Assembly (NCBI RefSeq): GCF_030867095.1
Contig: NC_081833.1
Span: forward strand, 74,095,395-74,159,394
Length of the DNA stretch: 64,000 bases
Source of the DNA: Alligator mississippiensis
Taxonomy: Eukaryota > Chordata > Crocodylia > Alligatoridae
Reading direction: 5' to 3'
The notes beneath the pieces were generated by a model. It was not told the DNA's origin. It ran no database searches and saw only the letters and a program-made list of their open reading frames with translations. The translations under genes and the position numbers were made by a program. Shown here piece after piece: positions 48,456-62,158 of this stretch (its first letter is position 1; the number at the start of each line of letters is the position of its first letter).

Positions 48456-49918
48456 TCTGATGTCCCAAGAACAGAGATATGCTATATACCCACCCCACCT
48501 TAACTCTGCTCCCTGGGGCTGAAAATAGCCTATGGGAAACATCAGCACGTGCTTCCCCTGCATTCAGTGCTCAGTACTGCACTGTTGGGTGACTGATCAG
48601 AGAAGTGTAGATCATTTGGAAGGGCTGTGCCCCTTTGACATCTAGCGTATGATCCAAGGAACAAGGTGTCCGTGTATTCTGGGAGAGCCCACATGCCTCA
48701 TTTTAGCGCTGCAGCTTGTAGGTCGTGTTAGTGTCAAGAGTAGGGCCCACAGGCAGACACTCCCAGCAGGGTGCATGGCCTGGGGCAAAGCAGCCTGCAC
48801 GGGGGCCTTCCTCCCCGTCCCACAGCACACTTACGCCAGGGAGTGAAAGCCCCGGCACACCGGACGTGGTGGGAGGGGTGGTGGCAGAAACGTCCGGCTG
48901 GAAGAGGCAAAGAGATGCCCAATCCACCGGGCAGGAGGGTGGGTTAAATTTCAACCGTGGCAGCTGCAGTCTCTCCACCTGGCTCTGCAAGGCTCCCCAA
49001 AGCATGGGGGGGCCAGCAGTTAAGTGGGAAATGAGTACAGCCTTCAAATATGGTCAGATTGAAAGTAGCATGTGAGCCGGTGGTCTACATAAAAGGATAA
49101 AAGGCATGGAAAAGCGGGTGAAGGGAGCGTGAGGGGTCACAGCAGATGCAGCATTTGATTCTGTGAAGTAGGGGAAGTGTTTGGCTCTAGAGCAGGTACA
49201 GATGGCTCCTCTGCAGTGCAGTTCAATGGCTATAGCAAGAAACTGTGTGTTACAGGGACACGTGCTGTTACTCAGAGGGCAGAGTTAAGGTACGTGCTTA
49301 TGCACCTTAATTCTGTGCTGCTTAGCTTTCAGAGGCCTGAATCTGAAATACCTTATTTCCTGCTTTGCAAAACTTTTGAGTTTTGCTGAACTCAACACCC
49401 TGGAAGGGCAAGCTCCCCTCTGTATGCACAAGGGATTTTTGTCTGTTTTTAAAGGAAAGAGAAAAGCTTCTTGCAGGGATAACGATCATGCACCGAGTTG
49501 TATTTTAACTCGCAGGCTTACAGCCAAGCAGGCTGAGTGGGTAGGCAAAGGCCCCTAGTGTTGTGCGATTCTTAGGTGCTACTTCCACCTCCCGTTCACT
49601 TCATTATAGTGAAGAGTGCTATGCCATGCACTGAAATGTTCAGAGTGCATAGCTGCTAAGACCAATGAGAGAAAACAGACACCATCTTGATCTTAAAATT
49701 CTGACAGTTTTATTACGGGATGGTTATTGTAACTTGAAGCACGTGAGACCACTGCTGTGTCTTTCTCCTTCTCCAATGTTCAGCTCCATCATCCCCTGCA
49801 ACATGGAGCCCTCCACCAATATTTCCAGCTCACCCTTCCTTTTCTGTTAAGTCATTTGGAAAAAAGCTTTTTAGAGACCGAGATATCCCAGAGCTTTAGA
49901 ACCAGAAGTACTCTACAT

Positions 49919-50082
49919 CAGTGTTTTTCAACTTTTTTTTCATTTGAAGACCCCTAAAACATGCTGAATGGAGGTGTGGACCCCTTTGAATGGTAAGTGT
50001 GGCTATTCACATACTTTTGATTATAATTATCTTCTACAGACCCCTTAGAAACAGTTTGCAGACCATATGTTGAAAATCACTG
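49919..50082 (+). mobile_element. hAT-type MITE with perfect 8-bp target duplication
   Basis: The 164-bp element starts CAGTGTTTTTCAAC and ends GTTGAAAATCACTG, and is flanked by identical CTCTACAT at 49911-49918 and 50083-50090. Internally it reads GAAGACCCCTAAAAC and CAGACCCCTTAGAAAC. It is a sibling of the copy at 62159. Confidence 0.92.
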
Positions 50083-52185
50083 CTCTACATCACTCTGAGT
50101 TAGGAAACAGGGATAGGAGTTCAAGCCCCTAAAAGGCAGGCCTCCTCAGATTCTTGCTCTCGCATCTGAAAAATGAAAGGGGCTCAGACGGGTCTCAGAT
50201 TAGATGGAGGAGTTGTGAAACAGGCACACCTAGAGAGGCCAGGTCTCTACATATCCCAGACTCAGGTCTTGGTGGAATACAGTGCTCTAAATTGCTTCCC
50301 TGAAGGGGTTGTGAGTGTTGTGCACTAGGTGTGGTAAGTAGCAGGAGATAGAGAGCCTCTGAGGCCCGAACAAAGCCATCATTTATAATAGTCAACCTTA
50401 AAAAAGTTTGGGGCTGTCTCTTGGGGACTCCTGGCTCAAATGACCCAAAATCTAAATTATGAACTTTGCCCAGCCCCTCCCCTCAGGCACACTATGTTTC
50501 ACAGCAATTAAAGTAAAGACATGGGTTTTCTGAGCACTTTTGTGGAGTGACCCACATTCACCTGAGTATGATAGTCATCAGATGAATGTCAGCACCTCAT
50601 GGAGATGAAGATCATTTGAAACCATACTGAAACCAATTTGGTGTGAATTGCTCCATTTATCTCATTAGGCATTTTTATCTCCCATTTTCAAGTTCCCAGC
50701 TCTTCTCACCCAGGTCTCGGTACTGGGCACTTGGTACATGGCTCCATCATGCCTCTTTCCAGACGAGCAAGGGATTCTCCAAAGTAACAAAGTGTCCTGG
50801 GTCCCCATACCTCCACAAGTTACCCCCATACTGCAAGGCTCACCCCAGATCTCAGCACACATGCAAGACAGGAAAACGTTTATTCTTTCTTCCACTATTC
50901 TTAATCTTGCAGCATATCCTGACTTGACCCTCCAAGCCCTCTCCACTTCCCTACCAGCCATCCCATTTATACCTAGGCTCTCGAGACTTTACTACAGACA
51001 TAACAGAATTAAAACCTTCATCCAGTAGCTTGACAGAAATCCTCCTCAACGTATAGCAATATGTCAAATTGATATGGCTGTCATATGTTGGTTTAAATGT
51101 GCTTTAAAAATTAAATGAATAATGACTTGAGGTCAGACGTATGCACATGGGCAGGCCATACATACCAGCAATGAAATCACCCTAAAAAGGTCACAAATGG
51201 CAACCAGTACGTAAAAAGAAAGACCAGACTAGTAGTACTTGGACCTACCTCTCAGTAATTGGTTTTATTTGGTGGAACTGGGGTAATGAAACAGCCGCCA
51301 AGGCTGATGACAAAACCCCCCAAAAAACAAACCCTCAAAAAACCCCCTTCCCTGTACCTTTGAATCACTCTATGAAAAATATTTTCACTTTAATATGCCA
51401 TGTGGAACGTTAGGGAGGGAGAAAGGGAGTTAGGAAGATACTAGCTATTGTTAACCACTGGTAAAAGGACTAGACAGATGGCCCAGTGTATCAATCCATA
51501 AGTTCCTAATATTAAAGTAGTTGATTTTCAAAACTATAGTATTCACACCTTCTTAAACATTCAGTGCATGTCAACAAGGGTTAAACACCAGTTCTTACTG
51601 AAGTTAAGAATAGCCTACACATATGAAAAATGTCTTCTTTTAAATTTAATTTTGAGATGATTCTCAGAAGAAGTTGCAGTGGCATAGTTTTTCTTTTTCT
51701 TGGTTTCATAAAGGACTTACACAAGCTGATGCTCTTTTCAGGACTGATTTCCTGCAATCAAAGCTTGGCTAGAGATGAAGGTCACCAAGACATTTTTGTA
51801 CAGAAACAAAGGTTAAATGGAAGAGTGACACAGCAACAAACGGGCATGGAAATCTGGCATTGCAAAGCCAAGGGGCTGAGCAGCTGAGCAAAGCCATACC
51901 CAAAAAACCTCATTCATGAGAACAGGTGTGAAAACCTTTCAGTGAAAAACCAAATAAGAAGGCTTTTATTGCACTTTTTATTTATGCAGAGGGATGTTTT
52001 TGATCACAGTGTGCATACAGATTCAGCTTCTGTATGTGGTATGTAGGTGTATGTTCATATGAACTGCTGTGCAAATGCAAAACTTAGATGGTGAGATCCC
52101 CATGACAGGGACTGTGTTGACACGAGGCTGGATACATTTGGTACCCAAAACGAAGCTGAAAAGTGCTGCAGGTCAGTTTTAAGGC

Positions 52186-52186
<1 letters not shown>

Positions 52187-52221
<35 letters not shown>
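52187..52221. repeat. Poly(A) tract, 35 bp
   Basis: An uninterrupted run of A. It is not preceded by a recognisable retroposon, so I call it a simple repeat. Its exact length is likely to be polymorphic or affected by assembly. Confidence 0.9.
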
Positions 52222-52224
<3 letters not shown>

Positions 52225-52630
52225 CAGGTGAAAAATGTACAGCTTGCTTTAGGCAGGGCATCAGACTACATGAGCATGATTGATTGCTTCTAGTCTCAAA
52301 AAAAGTTATGAATTTTACTCATGAAGATTGTTTGCATAGTTATAGGAGCGCCAAAACATTCAGATAAAAAGCACAGCCAATTAAATGCTTGTTTAAAAAT
52401 GTTCTTGTCAAAAGCAGCTAATAAAACACATTCCTAGATGATGTTTGCTATTAAACAAAAGGAAAGAGTCATGATGAAGTCGTTCTTTAAAAAACAAACA
52501 AAATCAATCAAACAAACAAACAAACAAACAAACAACTTTTTAAGGTTTTTAAATAAAATGTTTCTTGGTTTTCAGGGTCTCTGCAATTCTTGTATTCTAC
52601 CTCACCGCTTCACTAAAATGCTATAAAATG

Positions 52631-52734
52631 TGCCTGAAGAAGGGTGTTTGTACCAGAAAGCTTACAAGAGCAATTTTTTCAACTATTTAGCTGGTCAAAT
52701 ACAAGATATCACATTTACCCAAAGAACCTCATCT
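52631..52734 (+). mobile_element. Short retroposon with hammerhead-like core, copy 4
   Basis: CTGAAGA (52634-52640), a 15-nt spacer and GAAA (52656-52659) are followed by CAACTATTTAGCTGGTC and CCCAAAGAACCTCATCT. The flanking repeat is shorter than in copies 1, 3 and 5 (TAAAATG, 7 bp). It lies in the large ZCCHC14 intron, antisense to the gene. Confidence 0.7.
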
Positions 52735-52751
52735 TAAAATGATGCAGGGAC

Positions 52752-52770
52752 ACTCTCTCTCTCTCTCTCA
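52752..52770. repeat. (CT)n microsatellite
   Basis: A short CT dinucleotide run directly after copy 4 of the hammerhead-like element. Confidence 0.8.
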
Positions 52771-52991
52771 GTCATTTATGATCTGGACCCGAGTAGCTGA
52801 GCAGTACAACTTCCATTAAAACTGGAATGAGCGATGGAATTATGAAAGCCAAATACATATCTTCATCTGTTACTGCTGCAACTTTATGAGTGCTTTGTAA
52901 TGCAGTTACCATTAGGTTTCATTTCACTTGCTCTCTACCTCTCAAATTGCAGAATGCTTTAATACTAAGAGAGCCTGAAGACAGAGAATTT

Positions 52992-53045
52992 AAGAGAGAG
53001 AGAGAGTGAGAGTGTGTGTGTGTGTGCGCGTATGCATGTATGTGT
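52992..53045. repeat. (GA)n(GT)n compound microsatellite
   Basis: A run of GA dinucleotides passes into GT dinucleotides and then GCGCGTATGCATGTATG, a purine-pyrimidine alternating tract that could adopt left-handed DNA. Confidence 0.85.
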
Positions 53046-56000
53046 ACTATTCAGCCCCTTAGAGACATTTATAAAGCAGTGTATAGCAGTTTCCTTGTAT
53101 CTGATAAATTAACGAGACGAGAAAACAAAATGCTCACTGTGAAACTTATAACTAAGGCTATACACCATCATTTATTTTATGCGATTTGAAAAAGTAATTT
53201 TAATATGGACTTTACACCGAGATCTGTCAAGATAGCAAAGAGATAGCTGGTGCTGTAGGTCTGCCATGGGGCCTCCTCCTGGGAACACTGTGTTTGAAGA
53301 GTATCCCTGAAGCCCTACGTTTAGAAATACGCAGCTGAACTTTCACACGTATGACCTACCAGGTTCTGAATCATTAAATATTAAAAGGATGACACAGAAA
53401 CCTTTAGACTTAAACTTTGCTCCATGTAACAATCAGCAAGAAAAACACCTTGGGTTCTTTAACCACATATTAACCACTCAGTCATTTTAAAGTAGGACCA
53501 ATCCAGTCTATTTTGCAATAGGCCAGAGTCTGAACATGGGAAATTTTAAATAAAGGTGTTCTAATGGGGTGGGGAAAGTTCATACTTATAGAGGATCATC
53601 TATAGAGAAAGGAACAACTAAGTAAAAAGGAAAGGCGTACTTGATACATTTTAAAAATGTAGTAAAAGTTGTTACAATTTATGTAACAAGCTGACAAAAT
53701 AATACATGCATATTGTTCACAGAAAAAAAATGACTGTTTCTAGCCACATTGGTTTTTATCCATACATCAGAGGAGGGGGGAAAAAACCTAAAGTGCAGAT
53801 AAGCATTACATATCAAAAGCCAGGCAATGCATTGAGAATAAAAGAAAAAAAAAGCAAGACAAAGGCTGACAGTTAATTACTCAACGCATTGGTTTTTCGC
53901 ATAAGGATGACCATTTCCCACCATTAGCAATGAGCTACATACATTACCAGGCAACCTTCTGACAAATCCCGTCATTTACTTCCAGAGGAATAACCTGCTT
54001 TCCCATACGAAGGGGTTTTTGTCTAAGCTGTAATCCTACAAGACGGACATTACATCAATTGATCCTGCAACCTCTAGGCAAGTGCAAGGTCTGTTTCTTG
54101 CTGAGAAAAGTATCCCAGGTCATAAGTTAAGTGCAGCTTAACCCTCTGCGAAGGACTGCAGAGCAGGATTGCTGTTGAAAGGCCTGAGACAGTAGTGAGA
54201 TCTCTGAAGATGCTCCTTGCGTGGAAAGACTGTTAAAGTTTCATAAGGACTCTTGTTCAGTCTAGTGCATCCAGGCTCACATCCTGTCAGATGAAGATCG
54301 GTGCACTTGCTATGCCTCAGCAAGGCACTCAATTATGTATTTAGCAACGTAAAAGGGTAGAAAATCAGTTGTAAAGAAACCATGCCAAAAATTTTGCTGA
54401 CAGCTCCATCATTTTACAGAAGACTTCCCTGGGTGTTAGGACCCCTGGAAGGAACAATCCCTTCGCTAGGGGAGGCAGAATATGGTTCTTTTGGGAACTT
54501 GACAGGATTTCAGATTTATTCCAGGTTAAGAGCATTGGTATCATCAGGTTAATCTGACCAGGGACGTACAGGCAACACCACTTCCTCTACAACATTAAGG
54601 GGTCCCTTTGAATGGCAGAAGCCCTGCTAGCACAAGCCCTTTTCTGCAGATTGACCTGCAGCCACATTGCATGGTTTTGTCAGCAGATCTACATTACGGG
54701 GTGAGATCTTTTCACGTCCTTTGCCTTGCCAACACAAGTGATGCCAGCTAAACTCTATAATGCAGACACAGCCTTAGAAAGGAAACCCAAGTCGCAAAAA
54801 AATTGTAACCAAAAAAGTGTTCAGCTGAAGAATGGTTGGTCTTCTGGTCACCTCTGCAGCCCATATTTGCAGGGCAGCAACCTAGTAGTTGGAAATGGAT
54901 GCAGTCCAGACTGTCCCAGCCAGGAACACTCATATCTGAGGCATGCTAAGAAAAGCTATAATTTTTCATTTTTCTTTGCAACTACACATGCAAGATTCTT
55001 CCAATTTATAGAGTTGTTTTTAACACCAATATCAGTCCAAATAAAACGGGATTTTTGATGCCAGTATAATCCTTGTTTAATTTTTAAATAATTCGCTGAA
55101 GCCTACAAAGCTCCATTGTGCAATTCCTTCTGGTGGGGCAGCTTTTTAAAAAAAAAAAAAAAAAGCCCACAAATGCTAATTTATTTTTGGCGACATATGG
55201 AAAAGTTCAATATTTATGTGTTGTATCCCTCGCCTCCATTCAGTATGCTACTATTCTGCAAGTTCCTGCTACTTCCTCAGTTTGGCTCATTTCACTTGCA
55301 GATTAGATAACCCTTTCATGTTTCTCCAATACAGGATCTAGATTAAAAAAATAAAATAAAATCAAACCCATGCCCATGCATTTTACCTCTTAAAAGTTAA
55401 AAATCAAAACAAGGTATGAATTCAAAAGAGGTGAATGGTATTCTCGGCATTTTAGCTGCCCAAAAAAACTGTTCCAGCTAACTAACTGTTCCAGGATTTC
55501 ATTATAGATTTGTTGTGGGGGGAGGAAACAAAACCCCACACACACACCACTGTTTGCACTGAAGGTGGGAAATGACTCATTTGGACAGGGATATCTAAAA
55601 CCAAGATGAAAGTCATTCAGCTGTTTTCAGAATTAAAAAAAAACAAAAACAAACCCCTTCCCATTCCCTTACTACATATACTGTGTTTGTATACCGAACA
55701 TGTTGGGCTGTTTTACCACGGTAAATTTGACAGTCTAATCCACTGAAGAGACAGTTCCCTTGTATCTTCCTAAATGCTAAAAAAACCCCTAAAGTTGTAT
55801 GGAATAAATTATTTAAAAGAAGCGGTTGTCTTAGACATATTGTAGATCAACTCCTGACACTCTGCTTAGCCTAAGAACAGACACATGTCAACACACTAAA
55901 CACGTGCCGTTCATTGGAACATGCACACCTCTAGGTCACAGAGAGCTAAATGTGGCAGGCCAAAAAGGAGTGGGGCAGGGAAGGTTGCAGTGGCACAACT

Positions 56001-57922
56001 GAGTAGTGCTGCAAGCTCAAGGCAGGCTTCAGGAGCCCGAATTGATAAATTAAGGATAATAGTACAAAAGATGAACCATGCATCTCTGCTATATTACAGC
56101 TACTCTTCAAAGTTGGGGGGGTTGAGGATCATTCCTACAGCAATGCAACATGTCTGGGCAGTGATTTTGCATGCCCTTCTTTTTTAAAGGGAGTGGAGAG
56201 GAAGCATTTTACCACTTCTATAAGTCAGCAATTCTAAAATGGGATCTTTTTAAGGGTGTCATCCTTCCCCTGTTGTGCCAGCTGCTGTGTAGGGCTGGAC
56301 CAGGGGCGCCCCACTATAGTGAGGCTTGATAGCAAGGACTGCCACGCTGTCGGTAGCTTGCCCAAGTCCAAACCGAATATGACACCACATGGACAGGATA
56401 CAGTATGTGCCACCCCTGCCCCTGTACTTCCTACTGGTCACGGCGTACCCCCTTGGCTTCATTAAGGCGAAGGTGGGTGGACATGTCTTCCTCCAGCAGC
56501 AAAAAGGAACGACTTCACAGGAACTAGTTGTACAGCAAAAATTTAAGCGTGTACATAAGTATCTGCAGGGCTGAGGCCTTAATTTGAAGAATACAATGGC
56601 CACGTTTGTGTACACAATTTGGCTAATTTATTTGTATGTGCATCAAAATAGCTATTTGCATACAACTATGGGAAACATGCATACAAAATAGGTGCGGAAG
56701 TACATACAGTACTTGGCTTGCCTAATGATTTGCTTTAGCTTGAGATAGAAATAAGTAGTGGCTTTCTCTAATGAGCATTTAAAATCTTAATTTTCAAAAA
56801 GATTCTTGTGCAATTATTGTGACTGTATGCACATATGCATGATTTGCATACAATTTCAGTAACTGCATATTTTTGTACATACAGTTAAAAGAAAGAGGCT
56901 CTTCATCTCTAATCATACAGTCCATCCTAGTGAAAACATCTGAGCGTAATCTAAAGGAGAGCAGAGATGTAAATCTTTGTAAATTAAGTATCTTCATCTT
57001 GGATAAGTAATGCTCAGTTACACAGTGCACATTACATCTATCTTAATTCTTTTTGAGTCACGTGATATTTACTGTCCCAAAAAGAATGCTTCTGAACATC
57101 AGGAATCTTGGTTCTGTTTTCTAAGAGGGAGGCTGACTCAATCTACAGTTTTTCAACCCAGAGGGAATGCTCCCCGTCAGCAGTCCCCATTTCAGTGAAA
57201 AACAAAACAACTAGTAGCCTATAAATCCTAGTTCAAAAGTTACATCTGTGTATCAACAAAAGGCAAGGAGCCAATTTCTGTGAAAAAAATGCACCCAAGT
57301 TTAGTTGTGCACAGATCCAGCCATTCTCTGCTTAAACTGCATTAAAAGACAGGCCATGCTAAAGTCCCACCACTCAACACAAAAGAAAAATCTAATGCAG
57401 ATGGAGATCTGAAAGTTCAGATTTCTAGATGGTCTCAAAACAGAAGTGTGTTGTCAGCCATGGAAAAGCTCAATCCCTGTCCAGCCCATTTCAGAATAGA
57501 TCTTTGTAGGAAATGCAGTGTTCAAGTTCATATATTCACTACAAGTGGAAGTTTCATTTTGAGCTCCGATGTCCTCTCAACTTGAGGGGGCCAGATTCTG
57601 ATACCCCTAATGTGTGTGAATTTAACAAGTCATTTAAGTGCTATTCTCTACATGTAACAATATCAGAATCCAGTCTAAAGAAATAAGCAAACTACTTTAT
57701 CTAGGCAAAAAGAGGAATATCAGTAGACACTTTCCAGCTGTAAAGCACACAACAATTTCAATTTCATTTGAAATGACTTATAGATATATAATATAATGAT
57801 TTATATAGCTAGGCATCTGGTTACATTCAAAGTTTTTCCTTTTACACAAAAAGGGGCTTCAAAGGAATAAACTTGCAAATTCAGCATTCTGTTCAGATAC
57901 AGGAGGAATGAACATATAAAAT

Positions 57923-58682
57923 CAGTGGTTCTCAAACAGGGTGCCGTGGCACTCTGAGGTACCTTGAGATCCTTGCATGGCACCCTTGAAATGTCAGAAC
58001 TGTTTGGTGTGCAAACATGACATATGATAAACCCAGAGGCCGCGTCCAGACAAGCGCAGACATTCGGTTTCCTGGGGACAAGAAGCAGCGGTATACCTTG
58101 TGCCACTGCTGCTTGTCTCCGGTTTCCCGTGCCACACGGCCTCTGGCACGCAGCAGGTTACCCCGGATGGGGTATGGGAGGCTGGAGCCAGCAACTCTGC
58201 TGGCCCCAGCAGCCTTACCTGGGGCCCTGGGGGCTGGAGAAACTGCAGTCATGGCACTCCTGCAACTTGAGGCCTGGCCAGCAAACAGAGCATGGCTCTG
58301 GTGAGCCAGGCTTCAGTTTTGGGGGCACACGTTGTAGCCATGTGCACTGCCCCATTTTTCCTACGTGGCTTTTTTTGACTCTGGGTTCTCCCAAGGTCAA
58401 AGCAATGTAGCAAACGCCTGAATGTGCAGTGTGTGGTGCCGCAGATGGATATGTGGCTCCACACACTGCATGGACACACTTGTCTGGACGTGGCCAGGGA
58501 ATCCAGAAAGTGAAAAACTTTCTGCCTTTTTGTGGTCTTCCTGAGTTGTTTGCAACAGAAGAACTGCTCTATTATTTTTCCATAGACAAAAGACAAGTGA
58601 AAAAGGAAGAGCTGGCATTTCCCAAGGGGTGCCTTAGGTCTATTCAGGGGTGCCTCAAGTCTAAAATAGTTGAGAACCACTG
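57923..58682 (+). mobile_element. hAT-type element, 760 bp, with a nested inverted-repeat element
   Basis: CAGTGGTTCTCAAAC at the left pairs with GTTGAGAACCACTG at the right, and ATATAAAAT flanks both sides (57914-57922 and 58683-58691). This gives an 8-9 bp target duplication. Inside lies a second inverted-repeat pair (58038-58495). Sequence between the two systems includes GTGCCGTGGCAC and AGGGGTGCCTTAGG. No transposase frame is present, so it is non-autonomous. Confidence 0.92.
58038..58495. mobile_element. Nested inverted-repeat element within the 57923-58682 hAT copy
   Basis: GGCCGCGTCCAGACAAGCG at the left end and CACTTGTCTGGACGTGGCC at the right end are inverted copies with two mismatches over 19 bp. 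The 458-bp unit sits wholly inside the hAT element, so it either inserted into it or is an internal part of that family. No clear target duplication was resolved. Confidence 0.65.
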
Positions 58683-60698
58683 ATATAAAATGTTACCTTC
58701 ATTTTTCATAAAAAGAAATAATTTAATGCCCTTATCTGAAGCAATACATGAACATATCTGATCTGGTCCAAAAAGGATTTGCCAGTTTAAAAGTTCTAAG
58801 GTTGGAAGTCACTAAATTCTTCAATCAAGATCTGAAAATTATTTCTGTTTTCATCTGCAGCATGTTCAACTCTTAATTCTGCGGTTTGCAGTATGTAGCC
58901 ATATGTTAGCATACATGGAATCACGTCAGTGAGATTACAATGCAGCAGCTGCTGGGACAGCATGCCTTGGCTTGAAGGGCAATCTGGTGATAAAACACCA
59001 GATCACTTAGATCAGATGGCAAGCAAGCTGCTGAAACCTTTGCTGAACAATTTCTGCAGCTATGAAGGAGGAGTTGCAACTTTCCAGTTGAGCAACAAAA
59101 TGCAGCATGAACACACATTTTAAATTTGCCATCACCACAAAGCTGAGATAGCTTTCCTCTGAATGAAGCTATCTGACAGCAGCAATGCACCATACCTGCA
59201 GAAATCAGAATATCATTTTGTGCATTTTCAAAGCCAGCATGAGCATTTGGGAACTCAGGCCTAAGACTGAAGCAACCAAGTAATGCAAGAAGTAAGGAAA
59301 TACCTTTTGATGTTGGCTTCAAAATTTTCTAAGGATTATAGAGGGAAAATGGTTTTAACATTGATAAAAATATCCAATCTGTTTAAAAATACCACATTTG
59401 AGGAACAACTCTAAGAGGCAAATATCTTGCTGCTAACATTTTGTTTGCAAAGCAACGATTTTGTCTATTCAAAATGTTTAGGCTTTGGGTTTCAGGGCCG
59501 ACTGCATGCAGGTGCATGTTTTTCTAACAATATTTTAGTTTGCACAAAACCGTAAAAAAAATTATTTATGTTCAACACAGCAACTCCTCATTTCCAGTGC
59601 CAGTCAGGATATGGTCAACAATTCACCAGGGGAATCAGGGTTAAACACTCAGCAATTGCAAATTACATCAATAATCCTCAACAGTTTTGATAATTCAGAA
59701 GGGGGCTGGGGGTGGAAGAGAGATATTTTTAAAACATTATTCCTTAAAAACACAATCCCTGGAAAATGGGATTAAAAATTCAAGAGTCTGTGGAGACCAT
59801 AAACTATATTTACCACTGGATTTTGCTATACCTTGAAGAAAAGCAATGGATCCAAAAACACTTTATATTCCAACCAGTCGTCGCTATGTCTTCCTTGATA
59901 CCCATCAAAAAGCTCTCTAACAATTCTTTCAAAAGTCAGCCCTCTTCATTTGAGGACAATAGGCTGCATTGTAAAAATCCTCCACCAGACTTGCTTCCAA
60001 GACAAAATTTATTTATTGCTCACCCCGACATGGCTGCTTACAAAAAAACTACTGCCGAAATACTTCACGAGTATTCCCGGCCAATCCTTGCACTATCTAA
60101 ATGAAACTGAATGATTTGTCCACAGAGGCAAAAAGCACAGAAGAAGGATCATCCTTCTAGGGTGCCGCTGTGCTTTATGCCGTTTCCTTTCAGCGGTGTG
60201 TATTAATGATGTAATTGCAGCAGGACTACCCCTCCGAGTTAGTTAAAAATAGCATGTGCACGATACACTGATGAAATATATCCAGTCTAGGCAGTGAGGT
60301 AATGCAATAAGTCCACTGCTCTTTTACAGGGGCCTAAAGAGCAAGTTCACAGAGAAAATGAAGCATTAACCTTTTTGCTTAGCTCCATGTTTTCAAATTT
60401 GTGAAATAATCAAGAGCAGCATGTCGGCATTAGGTCACAAGCACCATTTTGCATACAATGACATATACAGAAATGTTTTCAGTTTAACAGATACCAAACA
60501 AACGGTGGAGCTTGATATTTGACACCTCTCTAGAGCTAAGGACAACTACTTGGCTCCTTCTCTCTTCCAATGACACAGGAACTGCTGCACTGCAACAGAT
60601 GCACAGTCCACCGAGTGCAATATCCTATGCCTAACAGTGAACAGCATGAAATGCTTCAGAGGAAGGCGACAGGAACCCAGCACAAGCAGACGCATGCT

Positions 60699-60796
60699 AA
60701 ATCAATCTGGTAACTACTATGAATTAGTATTAGACTTCCCATGAAGACCTTCCATGAAGGTCTAATACTAATTCGTAGTAGTTACAAGATTGATTT
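60699..60796. repeat. Near-perfect 40-bp-arm hairpin
   Basis: The left arm (60699-60738) starts AAATCAATCTGGTAACTACT and ends GTATTAGACTT. The right arm (60757-60796) starts AAGGTCTAATAC and ends GTTACAAGATTGATTT. The arms are complementary at all but about three positions, around an 18-nt loop. It may be a tiny foldback MITE, a young inverted duplication or a small-RNA hairpin. It lies in the large ZCCHC14 intron. Confidence 0.85.
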
Positions 60797-61245
60797 CAAT
60801 CCTGATATGTGAGGTTTTTTTCCTTTCTCCCTTCCAAATTTTTTTGGCACTTAACTATAAACAACTACAGATATTCATGTGCATATCCAGTTCCTTATAA
60901 TCTTGCTAAATTCTTGGCTTTAACATATTATATAAACCATCACAAAACACCTAGCTCTCGTTCAGTACTTTTTCTTAGTAGCTCTCAAATTTCACTAATG
61001 GCAGTCATCTGCAGTAAAAAGAGGAATCAAATTAATGGGTTTTCCTTCACCTCAAAAGAACTGAACAGTTGTGCGAAATTTTAGTGCTTTGATTTTTTAA
61101 TACCCATTTGGCTCTTCAGATTTATTCTGCCTCATCCCAACCCCATATTCCTTAATGCTCAGACAGTAGCACAACTGTTTCTGTTTACTTCCTTGTGCAC
61201 CAGCACAACAGGACAATGTGAGCAGGTATATGCACAGATTGAAGA

Positions 61246-61359
61246 CTTCCTCAACCTGAAGAAGGGTGTTTGTACCAGAAAGCTCGCAGAGAAGAATTCT
61301 GACAACTATTTTAGCTGATCTAATAAGAGAGATCAGATTTGCCCAAAGCACCTTCTCTG
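61246..61359 (+). mobile_element. Short retroposon with hammerhead-like core, copy 5
   Basis: The 114-bp element is bounded by a perfect 11-bp repeat, cagattgaaga (61235-61245 and 61360-61370). CTGAAGA is at 61256-61262 and GAAA at 61278-61281, 15 nt apart. The 5' end CTTCCTCAACCTGAAGAAGG and 3' end CCCAAAGCACCTTCTCTG match the boundaries of copies 1 and 3. It is antisense to ZCCHC14. Confidence 0.77.
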
Positions 61360-62158
61360 CAGATTGAAGAGTGCCATTTTTACCTGCATAAGCAAACCAG
61401 TGATCCGTGTGATCACCGCTTTCTAAAGTCACTTGAACATTTATGCAAAGACTTTGCTATTTCAGGGTATTCTACTTTTATCCCTGAGCCCCTACATAAT
61501 GAGAATTATCCCTTTTCAGGAATAGGTACTCTTGGCAGCAGAGCTACTTTTACACCACCAGGATTCCTGGCTTCTGTGCTGAAATCCTCCAAGGCACCTC
61601 CGTATCTAAACTCCCTTTGATTATTTATCTGCAATCTAAAAGCATCCTGTGAGTTTTGATCTGTGCATCAAGGTATTTGATATGTAAATCCCATTACTGG
61701 CAACACCTGGGCCTAAGAATAAGAGAACTAGTAAAACAAACACAAGACAAAACATGGACTTCTCCTTCTAAATGCACAAGACTTTCAAATTTATGAGGTA
61801 CTATTTGCAAAGGGTCTCTGCCATCAGTGGAAATATAAATTACATTGGTTCTTTATTCCTCACAAGTCATCTGTTGGTCATGCCAAATACTGAATGTGTG
61901 CAATTGTGACCACTTCTAAGAAAACAAAATATATAGAAGGCAGGACATTGTGGCATCCAAGAAGGGGAAGCTGAGTAAAGAAATATTTGCAGTAATAGCA
62001 GGGTAAGAAAAGAAAATAGCTGGCACTCTAGGCAGCTATTTGTGAAATGTTCTCTTTCCCCTCCACCCACCTCCACATTTTCAAACCAGGCCAATGTGTC
62101 ACATCAAGGCTTAGTACTAGAGATAATGTGTCTCCTGCTGTTGCTTATTCTCTTGGCT

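Noticed and set aside
58921-59322. Possible ZCCHC14 upstream exon on the minus strand with a CTGCAG|GTATGG-like donor
   Set aside because: The translation does not resemble the ZCCHC14 or ZCCHC2 N-terminal region and no matching acceptor phase was found.
59766-60104. 112-codon plus-strand frame
   Set aside because: It has an AT-rich intron context, no known similarity and runs antisense to ZCCHC14.
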